Counted from the stretch's first letter, positions 44,519-60,581 are shown. The stretch is DNA of 64,000 nucleotides from Candidatus Enterovibrio altilux (GCF_002381345.1 NZ_CP020660.1:992001-1056000); one strand, 5' to 3'. Numbers and translations: made by a program. Notes: generated from the sequence alone by a model not told the origin.

Positions 44519-45533
44519 TGACTTGGTTTCCTCATTCTAATTTAGATAGTAAATCCTAATATGATTTACTATTAGACAATCGCTTTCGTGTTAGGCATAC
44601 TCAGTCCTGTCAGTTTATTTAGCGCTTTTATTATGGAGTAGGTTTCGCTAATTTGAGTTGTGTGCTCCCTTAGGCTTAATTCCCTCCCAGGAGTTTTTTT
44701 AACTCGAACCATTGCTGTCTCTGCTAGGGAACGTTTATGGTAACAGGCTTTATTTCCTAAATAAGGGAACTAAATTTTCAATTAATACCCTGAAACAGTT
44801 AGGCTCATTTAAATATTCAGGTCTATGAGCAAACTTAACCACAGAATAATAACTGGAAGCAGTATAATTAAGCTTTTATGAATCGTGGCTTACTAATATT
44901 CTGTATTTTTTAAAAAATCATTCAGTACTTAACCATTGATGTTACAAGGTTTAAAGTCTATGGTGCAAGTGGATGGAAAGTAAAAAAGCATTGTGCTGAT
45001 GGGAAGTGGCGAGTTTGGTGCAAGTTACATTTAGCGATAGGTTTCAATACGCATGCAATCATTATGGTTGAATTTAGCGCATCAAATGTGACTTGTTGGT
45101 GAAACGCTATCTGATTTGTTCAAAGAGACTTGTGGACAGTGAATGAAATATTTAGACGAATTTAAAACTCGTTCGTATTAAATGAGCGGTTCCAACCATA
45201 CTACCAAGAAAAGGAGTAACTGTTTGAAAACGAAGTTATATATGCCATGTAACGGTCGGTTACCAGAAGTTATATGGTTCAAATAAGTATTGAAAAACGA
45301 AGTATGGTTTCCATAAATATTTTCTATTAGAGTAGAGATGGTAATATTCGCGTTGAAAGACTACCTGGAGGAACATTGAGCTTAAGAGATCATAATGCTC
45401 AGATTAGCAAAGCTTATCTCATAATAAAAGAATTAAATAAGCTGACAAAACTAGGAAGGCTGAAAACGAAAGTACTCATTTAATAGTCACCCATATTGGA
45501 TTGGCTATCTGAACTCAATTTAGGAAATAGAAC
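44519..45533. mobile_element. IS5-family composite with two right ends (junction type I), internally deleted
   Basis: 44519-44745 is the reversed 3' tail of one copy starting at a right end (GACTTGGTTTCCTCATTC). At 44746 it meets the left end (GGCTTTATTTCCTAAATAAGG) of a plus-strand copy that ends at 45533 (TTTAGGAAATAGAACTT). The plus copy lacks about 280 bases of the transposase N terminus (jump near 44920) and shows YGASGWKVKKHCADGKWRVW and KLHLAIGFNTHAIIMVE. It stands where the mnmE-yidC link has been broken. Confidence 0.85.
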
Positions 45534-45698
45534 TTCTTTTTTTATCGCATTCTGACAATTTTTCTCTTTCATATAAAGATAAGAAAACGAAACAGAAAAT
45601 TTTATTAAAATATTTTGTTATTACAAAAGCAGAGCTATCCTAATCAACAGAATGTGATGACGTAAAAAAAGTTGTGTAAAAAAAATTTTTTTTGTACT

Positions 45699-45735
45699 CT
45701 CCCCCTTGGGATTGAGATAACCCATCCCCACTTAA
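45699..45735 (+). promoter_or_regulatory. Sigma-32 heat-shock promoter of groES-groEL
   Basis: CCCCCTTGGGA (-35 region, core 45705-45711) and CATCCCCACTT (-10 region, core 45726-45733), 14 bases apart, closely resemble the E. coli groE promoter (CCCCCTTGAAG ... CCATCCCCATTT). It lies about 95 bases before groES. RpoH is encoded at 16974-17837. Confidence 0.85.
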
Positions 45736-45826
45736 GAGGTACTTTGGGAACCACAAAGCCACAAACCTTGTAGTTTCTTTTTTTAATTCCATAAATGGAT
45801 CATTACATTAATTCAGGAGACGACCA

Positions 45827-47801
<1,975 letters not shown>

Positions 47802-47825
47802 AAATTAACTGCCATCATAAAAATA

Positions 47826-47852
47826 GAAAAAGCCCGCATATGCGGGCTTTTT
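47826..47852 (+). terminator. Rho-independent terminator of groES-groEL
   Basis: Perfect hairpin AAAAAGCCCGCA/TGCGGGCTTTTT with a minimal loop and T tract, 25 bases after the groEL stop. Confidence 0.92.
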
Positions 47853-48062
47853 CTACAAAGAAAAGGTTAATAATACATTTTAAATGTATTTATTCAATCG
47901 ACGTGAAGATGCAATTTCAAGCATTTGAAACATATCAATGATTCGGAATATGAAAGAAACTGTAAGTCTTGGCATAGTTAGTTACAGTAAAAAAGTGCTA
48001 AATATTTTCTTTGAAATAACATTTTTTGTAAAAATATTGTTTTTTGGCTGTTTACTCATCAC

Positions 48063-48929
48063 AGATTTGTTTTTTAAATCAGAGGCCTTCATTAGTAATT
48101 TACGCTCTAAACAGCTAGGTTTACTTAAATATTTAAGTTTATGAATAAGCTTCGCTGCAAAACAACTAACTGGCAATAATATAATTAAATTTTAATCAAT
48201 AGTAGCTTACTAATATTTTTGATTGATGCAGAAGCCATTCAGTTCTGGAATCAAACTAAGCCGAGTAATCGTGGGAGACCTCGTTGGTTTAGTGACTCAA
48301 CTATTGTGATGGCTCTCATGGTCAAGCGTGTATTTTCAACGCTATTGAGAGGTATGTAAGGAATTATTAATTCTATGTTTAAACTTGCTCAATGACTGTT
48401 ATCATGTTCTTTTTGTTCATGCATTAGTAAGTGAACTAAAATGGTTAACGCTGCATTTAAAATGAAGGCTAAAGAAACTATTCAGCATTTAGCCTTTAAT
48501 TTCACAGGGCTAAAAGTCTACGCTGAATGCGAATAGAAAGTAAAAAATTATGGCATTCATGGTTAAGGTGCTACCTAACTTACTCAAAGAAACTCGCCGA
48601 AAAATCCATGCAATATCAGGCGATGGAGTTTACAAGGCCAAATAATGTTACGAAATTATTCGTATTAAACGAATAGTTTAAATGAGCATTGGAAAACGTA
48701 GTACAGTTATTCTCAATGTCACCTATTGAAGACGGGAATGTTTCGAGTCAAAAAGCTACCAGGAGGAGCATTGAGCCTAAGGAATCATAATGCTCAGATC
48801 GGTAAAACTTGCGTCATGATAAAAGAATTAAACAGGCTGACAGGATTAGATATATCTAACACGAAAGTAATTATCTAATAGCTCATTATAATAGATTTGT
48901 TATTTTAACTCGAATTAGAAAACAAAGCT
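48063..48929 (+). mobile_element. Internally deleted IS5-family copy (plus strand)
   Basis: Left end near 48063 (GATTTGTTTTTTAAATCAGAGG) to right end AATTAGAAAACAAAGCT at 48929. About 867 bases instead of about 1,050; pieces are missing at 48560 (after KVKNYGIHG) and 48680. Readable parts include NQTKPSNRGRPRWFSDSTIV, AKETIQHLAFNFTGLKVYAE and SLRNHNAQIGKTCVMIKELN. Not functional. 47853-48062 holds nothing recognisable. Confidence 0.8.
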
Positions 48930-49485
48930 GGTTTACATAGGGTAAACTCTTAAGTATGGTAAAAATGTAAATTGATAAAGTCCTGCTCATTAATACGCAG
49001 TGTATTAGTACGCAAGTGCTCGTAATTAGTGCTGAAATAGAAGTTCTCAGTGGTATTTACCAATGCAGAATATTATATGGTATGGATACAGTACTATTGT
49101 TAGGTTATATTTTAAATTAAGATACTTTCTTCGTAGTAACTACGAAACCATAGTGAAATAAGTGCGATAAATCCTTACAATACCTTGTATTACTGTTCAA
49201 TAAATGGTTTGTCTTCACGTAGTGATTGGTGTTGTTTAAATAAAAGACCATAAAGAGCTTTAAACGTAATTAAATGTCTATTTTAGCCAGTTTAACCTCA
49301 AAAATTGGCTTCCATAGAATTTAAACTGAAGGTTGAGTGTATTTTTAGTTGCCAAAGGGCTATGTGACCTGAGATAATTTTAGGTCTGAGCATGAATTAT
49401 TTGTGAGGAAATTGGCACCTCAGGCTTTCGGATAACGAGCCTGCGGGTGGTGTTATTTTCATTAACCGCGCGTAAACTGCTAAAA
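48930..49485. other. Unassigned spacer before aroK
   Basis: Vibrio has pilQ of the type IV pilus operon upstream of aroK; only stops and no convincing PilQ signature remain. Two inverted repeats are visible: TTCGTAGT-A-ACTACGAA at 49130-49146, and a CAGGCT/AGCCTG stem at about 49420-49444 just ahead of aroK, possibly part of its leader. No promoter is convincing. Confidence 0.45.
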
Positions 49486-50004
49486 ATGGCTGAAAAACGA
49501 AATATTTTCCTTATAGGTCCAATGGGAGCTGGTAAAAGCACAATTGGACGTCATCTGGCACAACAATTGCACATGGAGTTTTTTGATTCAGACACTGTAA
49601 TCGAAGATCGTACTGGTGCTGATATAGCATGGGTATTTGATGTTGAAGGTGAAGAAGGCTTTCGCGACCGCGAAGAAAACGTTATTAACGACTTGACTCA
49701 AAAACATGGTATCGTTTTGGCGACTGGTGGTGGTTCAATCAAGAGCAAAGAGAGCAGTAACCGTCTGTCTGCTCGTGGTGTCGTAGTGTATTTAGAGACT
49801 ACTATTGAAAAACAATTGGCACGCACTCAACGTGAAAAGAAACGCCCTTTGCTTCAGACCGAGAAATCTCGTCAGATTCTCGAAGATCTTGCAAGTGAAC
49901 GTAACCCTTTGTATGAAGAAATTGCTGACTATATAGTACGTACCGATGATCAAAGCGCTAAAGTGGTTACAAATAAGATTATTGAGTTGCTTGAAAACCA
50001 CTAA
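49486..50004 (+). CDS. aroK: Shikimate kinase I
   Basis: Phosphorylates shikimate in the chorismate pathway. I choose the ATG at 49486 ([21 protein letters not shown]); the frame continues upstream but matches no AroK. 172 residues. P-loop [20 protein letters not shown] for shikimate binding, the FRDREENVI segment and ATGGGS are all intact, as is the lid R of KKRPLLQ. The ribosome site before it is weak. Followed by aroB as in E. coli and Vibrio. Confidence 0.96.
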   Translation: MAEKRNIFLIGPMGAGKSTIGRHLAQQLHMEFFDSDTVIEDRTGADIAWVFDVEGEEGFRDREENVINDLTQKHGIVLATGGGSIKSKESSNRLSARGVVVYLETTIEKQLARTQREKKRPLLQTEKSRQILEDLASERNPLYEEIADYIVRTDDQSAKVVTNKIIELLENH

Positions 50005-50038
50005 GTACTTAGTATTAACGCAATAATACAGGTCTTTC

Positions 50039-51115
50039 ATGGAAAGGATTGATGTAAATTTTGGTAATAGAAGTTACCCAATTTTCATTGGAAGCGGATT
50101 GTTATTTGAACACGCCTTTTTTACTGATATCCAGGGCCGTCAGGTAGTGGTGGTGACTAATCAAACTATTGCACCTCTGTATGCTGATCGTCTCATGGAT
50201 ACTTTGAGCAAAGCTGGCGCTATGCCAGCTTTGCTCATCTTACCTGATGGTGAACAATACAAAACGCTTGAAACATTTAATGTCATTCATTCCTTCTTAC
50301 TGCAAAGTAATTATGCTCGTGATGTGTTACTTGTCGCGTTAGGTGGTGGTGTAATAGGGGATATTGTAGGTTTTGCAGCAGCTTGTTATCAACGTGGCGT
50401 GGATTTTATTCAAGTTCCCACTACTCTCTTGTCTCAAGTAGATTCTTCCGTTGGCGGTAAAACAGCTGTGAATCATGTTCTTGGGAAGAATATGATTGGT
50501 GCATTTCACCAACCTAAAGCCGTTGTGAGCGATATTGATGTACTTAATTCGTTATCTAATCGCGAATTTGCGGCTGGAATGGCGGAAGTCATCAAATACA
50601 GCATTATTATGGATAAATTATTTTTTATATGGCTGGAAAATCATCTTGATGAATTGAATCAGCTTGATGAAAGTGCGCTGATTTATGCGATTAAACATTG
50701 TTGTAAAATTAAAGCGGATATTGTTGCGAAAGATGAGAGAGAGTCAGGCGTTCGTGCTTTACTTAACCTTGGGCACACTTTTGGTCATGCTATTGAAGCT
50801 GAGATGGGGTACGGTAATTGGTTGCATGGTGAAGCCGTTGCCGTTGGTACTGTGATGGCTGCACTAACAGCACATCTACAGCAATTATTGTCGCAAGAAG
50901 ATGTTAACCGTATCATTGCCTTACTTGAAAATGCAAAACTCCCAGTGAAAGCACCTGAAAGTATGAATTACGATGTTTTTATAAAGCACATGAAACGTGA
51001 TAAAAAAGTGTTTTCAGGACAATTACGGTTTATCTTACCTACTTCTATTGGTTCGGCTGCATTGGTTGCAAATGTCACTTTTCAGACGCTTACTGAGGTC
51101 CTTACAATACGTTAA
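50039..51115 (+). CDS. aroB: 3-dehydroquinate synthase
   Basis: Second enzyme of the shikimate pathway, NAD and metal dependent. 358 residues. Conserved [48 protein letters not shown], and zinc ligands in [14 protein letters not shown] and [10 protein letters not shown]. Downstream of aroK in a probable aroK-aroB-damX-dam operon. Intact. Confidence 0.97.
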   Translation: MERIDVNFGNRSYPIFIGSGLLFEHAFFTDIQGRQVVVVTNQTIAPLYADRLMDTLSKAGAMPALLILPDGEQYKTLETFNVIHSFLLQSNYARDVLLVALGGGVIGDIVGFAAACYQRGVDFIQVPTTLLSQVDSSVGGKTAVNHVLGKNMIGAFHQPKAVVSDIDVLNSLSNREFAAGMAEVIKYSIIMDKLFFIWLENHLDELNQLDESALIYAIKHCCKIKADIVAKDERESGVRALLNLGHTFGHAIEAEMGYGNWLHGEAVAVGTVMAALTAHLQQLLSQEDVNRIIALLENAKLPVKAPESMNYDVFIKHMKRDKKVFSGQLRFILPTSIGSAALVANVTFQTLTEVLTIR

Positions 51116-51127
51116 TGGAGTTTGTAT

Positions 51128-51904
51128 ATGACAGATTCCAATGATTTGACTGCATTAGATTTGAGCACCCAAATTCAACTTTTGTTGAGAATTCAGTTTA
51201 TTACTCGGTTCAGTTCTCATCTTGTTCAAATCACTGGAGAATCAGGTGCAGGTAAAACATGGCTGAGTGAGCGCTATCTCGAAAAGTGGGCTAATGAGCC
51301 TAAGCAATCTCTTCTAGTTTGTAATCCCATCCAACAAGATGCGCAACACCGAGCGATCATTCTGCGTCAAATCGTGCCTGATGGTGTATTTAACGAAACT
51401 GATGCAATGTTGCAAAGCCTGGAGTGTATGCTTGAGGGGAGTAATGTTCATACTTTGATTGTGATTGATGACGCACATCAACTAAGTGCAGCAATTATTC
51501 TTGAACTTTGGACTTTAGTGACAGAAGCCCAGCAACGTGATAATTGGCAAATTAATGTATTACTATTTAGTTTACGTGGAAAATTAAACAAATTGCTGCA
51601 TAAAATTTCTGAAGGTCAGTGTATAAAGCCATTGGAACTAGAAATGAGCCGGCTATCCGACAGCGATCGGAAAATGTTTATTGAAGTTATAATGGTGAAC
51701 CGTCAGCTTGACACCTCGCAACGGCGCATTTTTAAACGTAAGGTTGCATTGTTGCCTTCATTACCGGGAGCGCTACAAGGTTTAGAACAGCAGAAGCAAT
51801 CTTCGAGGGAAGAGAACAATTGTTGCTCATTACTGCCTTTAATTGTTTTGATTGTGCTACTGTTAATTATTGGGACTGGTAGTGTATGTTGGATGCTTAA
51901 TTAA
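51128..51904 (+). CDS. damX: DamX N-terminal part (ATPase-like domain and membrane segment), truncated
   Basis: Division-associated DamX normally joins a cytoplasmic AAA-like domain, one membrane segment and a periplasmic SPOR domain that binds septal peptidoglycan. The start is the ATG at 51128, 7 bases after GGAG. This 258-residue part keeps the P-loop GESGAGKTWLSERY, LIVIDDAHQLS and the membrane segment LLPLIVLIVLLLIIGTGSV near its end, but a stop follows immediately (WMLN). The SPOR half survives only as relics downstream. The remaining part could still be made as a membrane-anchored ATPase-like protein without septal targeting. Confidence 0.75.
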   Translation: MTDSNDLTALDLSTQIQLLLRIQFITRFSSHLVQITGESGAGKTWLSERYLEKWANEPKQSLLVCNPIQQDAQHRAIILRQIVPDGVFNETDAMLQSLECMLEGSNVHTLIVIDDAHQLSAAIILELWTLVTEAQQRDNWQINVLLFSLRGKLNKLLHKISEGQCIKPLELEMSRLSDSDRKMFIEVIMVNRQLDTSQRRIFKRKVALLPSLPGALQGLEQQKQSSREENNCCSLLPLIVLIVLLLIIGTGSVCWMLN

Positions 51905-52587
51905 CCGTTAAATTCTGTAATAGAAACAGAGATGAAAAAAATATTGTTAGTGAGCAAACGGCAAATACTCATGGCATGAATGGTAATATGACTCTGTCAG
52001 AGAAACCAACATAGGCAGAGATAACAGTGTGGCGTCAAAACCTAAACGCCCGTATTCTTGTACCGTCTCGGGTTGTTGAAGTTATTATCGATGAACAAGT
52101 GATTGGTGGTGATGGCAAAAATGTAGTCGAAGTTTCGTTAATACCTGTACTAAATGCTAATAGCGATGTGCAAGTAAACGTTGAAAATATTGATGTTCAA
52201 CCAGAGATTAATATGGAAACAGTTGAACTGGTAACGCAACACATATGAAGCATAGACATTCAGTTATCAAATGATGAGTTATTGAGTATTAAAAATTCAC
52301 GTTATGCGTTGCAGTTAGCAGCATTACAATCAAAAATCGCAGTGATAGGATTTTTACAGCAATATGCTAACAAACATAAGGTACACATTTATGCGACAGT
52401 ACGTAATGAAAAAACGTGGTTTATGGTGCTCATTGGTAATTATGCTACGGTACATAATGCACGTTTGTGCTGCGCTTGAGTTATCAAAAAATATACGCCA
52501 ATGAACTCCTTGAGTGAAGTTATTCGCTTAAATTCACTGAAAGATTGGTCTGAGCAATTAACCTATTTTACTTTTCTTGATGTATGA
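51905..52587 (+). pseudogene. damX: Detached DamX periplasmic and SPOR-domain relic
   Basis: Continues DamX in other frames: DEKNIVSEQTANTHGMNGN then a stop at about 52010, the linker LNARILVPSRVVEVIIDEQV (52030 onward) ending in a stop at 52246, then the SPOR core SNDELLSIKNSRYALQLAAL ... IGFLQQYANKHKVHIYATVR ... TWFMVLIGNYATVHNAR, which breaks at 52479. Weak traces run on to 52587. Several in-frame stops and at least two frameshifts rule out a functional SPOR domain. 52588-52717 contains nothing recognisable. Confidence 0.8.
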
Positions 52588-52717
52588 ATTTATGCTGACT
52601 AATGTTCAAAAATGAAATATATTCACTTTCCTTCGAATAGCAGTGGTAGTGTACATATAATAACGAATAAGTATAGTGTCTTTCTGCATTTCACGTATAG
52701 TTATTGCGTATTTATAA

Positions 52718-52784
52718 GACTTTGTTCCCTAATTCGAGTTCAGATAGCCAATCTCAAAATGATTAACGATTAAACAACAAAGCC
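52718..52784. repeat. 67-base miniature IS5-family remnant
   Basis: Starts with a clean right end (GACTTTGTTCCCTAATTCGAG, then TTCAGATAGCCAATC and AAACGAT-like text) and after about 55 bases ends ACAAAGCC, which looks like the opposite terminal repeat. Everything between has been deleted. Located 64 bases before dam. Confidence 0.55.
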
Positions 52785-52847
52785 TTTCATATGAAAAGTT
52801 GTACAAACGTGTATATTTTGTGTGTCTTATATAGTTAAAGGTGGATT

Positions 52848-53687
52848 GTGGAAAGCAGTAGACTTTTAACTAGCCGTAAATCACCCCTCAAATGGGCTGG
52901 CGGTAAGAAACGAATTGTTGAAAAAATCAAAGCTAATCTTCCGTCGTCAGGTAAAAAACGTTTAATTGAGCCTTTCGTTGGTGGTGGTTCAGTATTTCTT
53001 AATTTAGATTTTGAAGAATATTTATTGATAGATACTAATAAAGATTTAATTAATTTATTCAATATAATTAAGAACGACTCAGAAAGGTTTATCAAAGAAG
53101 CAGAAGGTTTTTTTATTGGTAACTATAATGAATCATGTCATTATTATGATATAAGATACCAGTTTAATGAATCCAATGATCCTTATGAAAAGTCTTTATT
53201 TTTCGTATACCTTAATCGACACGGGTACAATGGCCTTTGTAGATATAATCAAAAAGGGAGCTTTAATGTTCCGTTTGGTCGCTATAAGCATCCATATTTT
53301 CCGAAAAATGAATTTTTAGAGTTTGCTAAAGTAGCTCAGAAAGCAACATTTTTTTGTGGAGATTTTACTCAAGCTTTTGATAAAGCTAATGAAAATGATG
53401 TGGTATATTGTGACCCTCCATACTCTCCAATTAATTTAACTTCAAATTTTACTGCGTATGCTGGGAAGAGTTTTACTGATGATGATCAACGACGTTTGGT
53501 TGTATGTGCTGAAGCTGTAAAGTGCCAAAGAATTTCAACTTTAATTTCAAATCGTTACACTGATTTCACGAAAGTATTGTATAAAAATGCAGATAAAGTG
53601 AGTTTACTAAGTGTTCAGCGTAATATTAGTTGTAAAGGTAGTGTGAGAGGTAAATCTAAAGAGGTTATGGCACTTTACTCTGGATGA
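52848..53687 (+). CDS. dam: DNA adenine methyltransferase Dam
   Basis: Methylates adenine in GATC, with roles in replication timing and mismatch repair. GTG start at 52848, GGTGG upstream; 279 residues. SAM-binding KWAGGKKRIV near residue 15, FVGGGSVFLN, LNRHGYNGLCRYN for DNA contacts, and the catalytic CDPPY motif are all present. The segment that reads LISNHDT in E. coli is LISNRYT here, and the C terminus is short. Rpe, gph and trpS, which normally follow, are absent. Probably active, though somewhat diverged. Confidence 0.94.
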   Translation: MESSRLLTSRKSPLKWAGGKKRIVEKIKANLPSSGKKRLIEPFVGGGSVFLNLDFEEYLLIDTNKDLINLFNIIKNDSERFIKEAEGFFIGNYNESCHYYDIRYQFNESNDPYEKSLFFVYLNRHGYNGLCRYNQKGSFNVPFGRYKHPYFPKNEFLEFAKVAQKATFFCGDFTQAFDKANENDVVYCDPPYSPINLTSNFTAYAGKSFTDDDQRRLVVCAEAVKCQRISTLISNRYTDFTKVLYKNADKVSLLSVQRNISCKGSVRGKSKEVMALYSG

Positions 53688-53732
53688 TAAGAATATGGGC
53701 ATTAAATTGAATCGATTATTTGTAGGTAAGTA

Positions 53733-53930
53733 ATGGCAATGTTTCGAATTAAAAAATTTTTGGGGGATATTGAGCCTAAAGGATCATAATGCTCAGATTA
53801 GTGAAACCTATGCCATGATAAAAGCGTTAAATCAGCTGACCGGGCTAGGTATACCTAACATTAAAGCAATTGTTGAATAGTGCATTATGTTAGGATTTTC
53901 TATCTGAACTCGCATTAAGAAACAAAAACC
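53733..53930 (+). mobile_element. 3' tail of an IS5-family copy
   Basis: Begins GGCAATGTTTCGAATTAAAAAATTTTTGG and continues through the transposase C terminus (MFRIKKFLGDIEPKGS, AMIKALNQLTGLGIPNIKAIVE) to a right end GCATTAAGAAACAAAAACC. It starts near the type I join point and has no partner copy. It sits at the gyrB side of the inverted yidC-gyrB block. 53931-54055 holds nothing recognisable. Confidence 0.75.
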
Positions 53931-54055
53931 GCTAGAAAGAACATTACTATGTAATAAATACACGTTAAGTTATAATATCATGCAACTTAAGTAACTACTA
54001 TAAATAATCATAGTAATACTATAATTTTAAATAAAATAGAATATTTCGTAGCTTA

Positions 54056-57478
<3,423 letters not shown>

Positions 57479-57479
57479 A

Positions 57480-58580
57480 TTATAAACGAATTGGCATTAT
57501 CACATGCATAACATCATCACGGCCACAATCTTCTACTAATGTACTTGCGGTACTATCCGTCATAGAAAAGCGAACTTGATCGCATTGCAGTGTGTTCAAA
57601 ATATCTATGATATAGTTAACATTAAAACCGATTTCTAAATCGTTGTTTTGGTAGTGAACATTGACAAATTCTTCTGCTTTTTCCTGCTCTAAATTATGCG
57701 TTGAAATACGTAATTGGCCGTTACTTATGTTCAATCGTACACCACGGAATTTTTCATTTGAAAGGATGGCAGCCCGTGAGAATGCTTGGTGCAACTCATC
57801 ACAATTTGCTTCCATTATTTTATCCGAAGACTGTGGCAACACGCGCCGATAATCAGGAAAGCGACCATTAATCAGCTTCGAGGTAAGAACAAATTGATTT
57901 ACTAGCACACGAATATGAGCACGTCCGATTTGAATAGTGACAGAAGCATCCGGTTTATTCAATAAGCGCATTAATTCAATAACGCCCTTTCGTGGAACGA
58001 TAACCTGTTGGTTTGCAATACTCATATCCAAAGTTGTGGTACCTACAGCCATGCGATGACCATCTGTTGTAACAGCGCATAACGTCATACCATAAGTTTC
58101 AAAAAGCATACCATTTAAAAAATAACGAACATCATGGTTCGCCATCGAAAAAGCAGTGCTTTCAATTAATTTACGTAGCTTACCTTGCAACATGCTGAAT
58201 TCGACAGTGCTTTCCCAGTCTTTAATATTAGGAAAATTCAAAGCAGGCAGAGTTGCAAGTGTAAAATGACTGTGACCAGAATGAATTATAGCGTGATCAT
58301 CTGCTGCCATAAAATTGATAGGTATGCTGTTTGATAATCCTCGACAAATATCTAAAAATTTACGTGAGGATACTGTTACTGTGCCATCTTCTGATGGACT
58401 CTCAAGTGATAAAGAAGCAATTAGCTCAATATCAAGGTCAGTACACGCTATAGTTAACTGACCCGCGTCAACCTTAAGAAGGATATTGCTCAAGATCGGC
58501 AACATTGGTCTACCACTCAATGCGCTAGTAATCTGCTGCAAGGATTTTAATAATAAGTTACGAGTAAAAGTAAATTTCAT
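57480..58580 (-). CDS. dnaN: DNA polymerase III beta clamp
   Basis: Sliding clamp that tethers polymerase III. 366 residues with three clamp domains; MKFTFTRNLLLKSLQQITSALSGRPMLPILSNILL at the start and the C-terminal VMPIRL that lines the protein-binding pocket. One base separates it from dnaA. Intact. Confidence 0.98.
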   Translation of the reverse strand: MKFTFTRNLLLKSLQQITSALSGRPMLPILSNILLKVDAGQLTIACTDLDIELIASLSLESPSEDGTVTVSSRKFLDICRGLSNSIPINFMAADDHAIIHSGHSHFTLATLPALNFPNIKDWESTVEFSMLQGKLRKLIESTAFSMANHDVRYFLNGMLFETYGMTLCAVTTDGHRMAVGTTTLDMSIANQQVIVPRKGVIELMRLLNKPDASVTIQIGRAHIRVLVNQFVLTSKLINGRFPDYRRVLPQSSDKIMEANCDELHQAFSRAAILSNEKFRGVRLNISNGQLRISTHNLEQEKAEEFVNVHYQNNDLEIGFNVNYIIDILNTLQCDQVRFSMTDSTASTLVEDCGRDDVMHVIMPIRL

Positions 58581-58581
58581 A

Positions 58582-59982
58582 TTATGATGATAGAGTCCGG
58601 ATCAGATTGGAATAATCTTCTTTGATATCATGGCTCTCTTCACGCAACTGTTCAATTTTTCGGCATGCATGGAGTACCGTAGTATGATCACGTCCCCCAA
58701 ATGCGTCACCAATTTCCGGTAAACTATGGTTGGTGAGTTCTTTTGATAATGCCATAGCTACTTGACGAGGACGTGCAACAGATCGACTACGGCGCTTAGA
58801 CAATAAATCCGACATTTTAATTTTATAGTATGCAGCTACTGTTTTCTGAATGTTGTCTATGGTAACCAGTTTTTCTTGCAATGCCAGTAAGTCACGTAAT
58901 GCTTCACGAACAAAATCTATTGTTATCGCTCGTCCAGTAAAATTTGCATTCGCAATAACACGGTTAAGTGCGCCTTCAAGTTCTCGAACGTTGGAGCGTA
59001 AACGTTTAGCAATAAAGAAAGCTACTTCATCAGGAAGACGAATATTGTGACCTTCAGCTTTCTTCATTAAAATTGCCACACGAGTTTCAAGTTCAGGTGG
59101 TTCTATACATACAGTTAAACCCCAGCCAAAGCGAGATTTTAATCGATCCTCTACTCCATTAATTTCTTTTGGATAGCGATCTGACGTCAAAATAATTTGC
59201 TGGTTACCTTCGAGAAGCGCATTAAAAGTATGGAAAAATTCTTCCTGTGACCGCTCTTTATTCGCAAAAAATTGAATATCATCGATAAGCAATGCGTCAA
59301 CACTGCGGTAATAACGTTTAAATTCTTCTATTTGGTTATTTTGTAGCGCTTTAACCATATCTTGAACAAAACGTTCAGAATGCATGTACACTACTCGAGC
59401 ATCAATTTTACGATTACTAATGGCATTACCTACAGCGTGTAGCAGATGAGTTTTACCTAAACCTGTACCTCCATATAAGAATAAAGGATTATAAGCTGCC
59501 CCTGGGTTATCGGCAACTTGTCGAGCAGCCGCTAACGCCAATTGATTAGATTTGCCCTCAACAAAGTTAGTAAACTGATGCTTGGAGTTAACATTTGATC
59601 TGTGGTTAGCATCGGACTGCACTGGAGAAGGTGCAGGTTCCCAGGTGCGACCCAGACTCGGTCTCACAACAGGGGCTACGAGTATAGGTACAGATGATTC
59701 GCTAGGATGAGTAATAGAAGAGAGTAATCTGCTACCAACTTCAAATCGTAGCACTGGTATATCTGCACCACAAAATTCACTAAGCAACTGATTAATACTA
59801 TTGAGATGCTTTTCTTTTACCCAATCAAGAACAAAACGATTTGGTGCAAATAAAGTCAGAGTATTGTTATTTAACTCTGCCTTAAGCGGTCTAACCCACA
59901 TACTGAAGTCTGTTGCTGGAAGATCCTCTTGAAGGCGTCTAAGGCACTGCAACCAAAGCGAAGATAACACGTCCGATCCCAT
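58582..59982 (-). CDS. dnaA: Chromosomal replication initiator DnaA
   Basis: AAA+ initiator that binds DnaA boxes at oriC. 466 residues. Domain I ([26 protein letters not shown]), Walker [12 protein letters not shown], Walker [10 protein letters not shown], the AAA sensor region and the domain IV signature [22 protein letters not shown] are intact. The start is the ATG at 59982; a GTG three codons in would also fit. Some 19 kb from oriC in this window. Confidence 0.98.
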   Translation of the reverse strand: MGSDVLSSLWLQCLRRLQEDLPATDFSMWVRPLKAELNNNTLTLFAPNRFVLDWVKEKHLNSINQLLSEFCGADIPVLRFEVGSRLLSSITHPSESSVPILVAPVVRPSLGRTWEPAPSPVQSDANHRSNVNSKHQFTNFVEGKSNQLALAAARQVADNPGAAYNPLFLYGGTGLGKTHLLHAVGNAISNRKIDARVVYMHSERFVQDMVKALQNNQIEEFKRYYRSVDALLIDDIQFFANKERSQEEFFHTFNALLEGNQQIILTSDRYPKEINGVEDRLKSRFGWGLTVCIEPPELETRVAILMKKAEGHNIRLPDEVAFFIAKRLRSNVRELEGALNRVIANANFTGRAITIDFVREALRDLLALQEKLVTIDNIQKTVAAYYKIKMSDLLSKRRSRSVARPRQVAMALSKELTNHSLPEIGDAFGGRDHTTVLHACRKIEQLREESHDIKEDYSNLIRTLSS

Positions 59983-60320
59983 ACTTGATGAACTAAAGGG
60001 TAGTAATTTTATACTTCTACGAGAAGAATCGCTAGCTAGAAGTTCTTTTTTTCAGTGAATAAAATTGAAGTTATGCATATAAATCACACAAATAGCAGTT
60101 CAAACTACATAAATTTAACTAAATTTATCACAGTATATATCCGCTCGAAAAGACAATAAAGATCCATACTAATCTTATTTTTGAGTGAATGATACCATAC
60201 TTACCCATAATAATATGATAGTAGTTACACAACAAATAGCGGATAATAGCAAAAAAAATCTTTTCGCACAAATGATCAATGAGTACAATCCCATGCTTAA
60301 AAGTCTGGCTGGATTTAACA
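59983..60320. other. dnaA-rpmH divergent spacer
   Basis: About 340 AT-rich bases before the rpmH promoter boxes, between the divergent dnaA and rpmH genes. No consensus DnaA box is seen, only weak matches such as TTTATCACAG at 60126-60135. A 70-codon frame at 60185-60397 overlaps the rpmH promoter and resembles nothing known; I treat it as chance. The dnaA promoter must lie here but I cannot place it. Confidence 0.4.
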
Positions 60321-60349
60321 TTGACTATCATGCAATCAATGATTACAAT
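60321..60349 (+). promoter_or_regulatory. Sigma-70 promoter of the rpmH-rnpA-yidD-yidC operon
   Basis: TTGACT (60321-60326) and TACAAT (60344-60349) with the ideal 17-base spacing, about 85 bases before the rpmH start. Near consensus at both boxes. Confidence 0.8.
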
Positions 60350-60433
60350 TCTCTCTCTTCGTTGAGAGGTGGTGAAGATTGTCCCACATCTTGCTAATAA
60401 ACCTCAAACTAAATAAGTAATAAGGTAAAAACC

Positions 60434-60568
60434 ATGAAACGCACTTTTCAGCCCTCTGTTCTAAAGCGAAAGCGCTCACACGGTTTCCGGGTGCGCATGG
60501 CAACTAAGCATGGGCGTAAAATTATTGCTGCTCGCCGTGCGAAAGGCCGTAAACGACTTTCTAAATAA
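60434..60568 (+). CDS. rpmH: Ribosomal protein bL34
   Basis: Small basic protein of the large ribosomal subunit, 44 residues: [20 protein letters not shown] and ending GRKRLSK, nearly identical to the family. First gene after the promoter at 60321. Overlooked by length filters because of its size. Confidence 0.98.
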   Translation: MKRTFQPSVLKRKRSHGFRVRMATKHGRKIIAARRAKGRKRLSK

Positions 60569-60581
60569 TAATTATTGACTT

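Noticed and set aside
49447-49485. In-frame upstream extension of aroK
   Set aside because: The ATG at 49486 gives the conserved AroK N terminus; a weak likeness of the extension to a PilQ C terminus is not enough to call.
60185-60397. A 70-codon open frame between dnaA and rpmH
   Set aside because: It overlaps the near-consensus rpmH promoter, has no ribosome site and no resemblance to a known protein.
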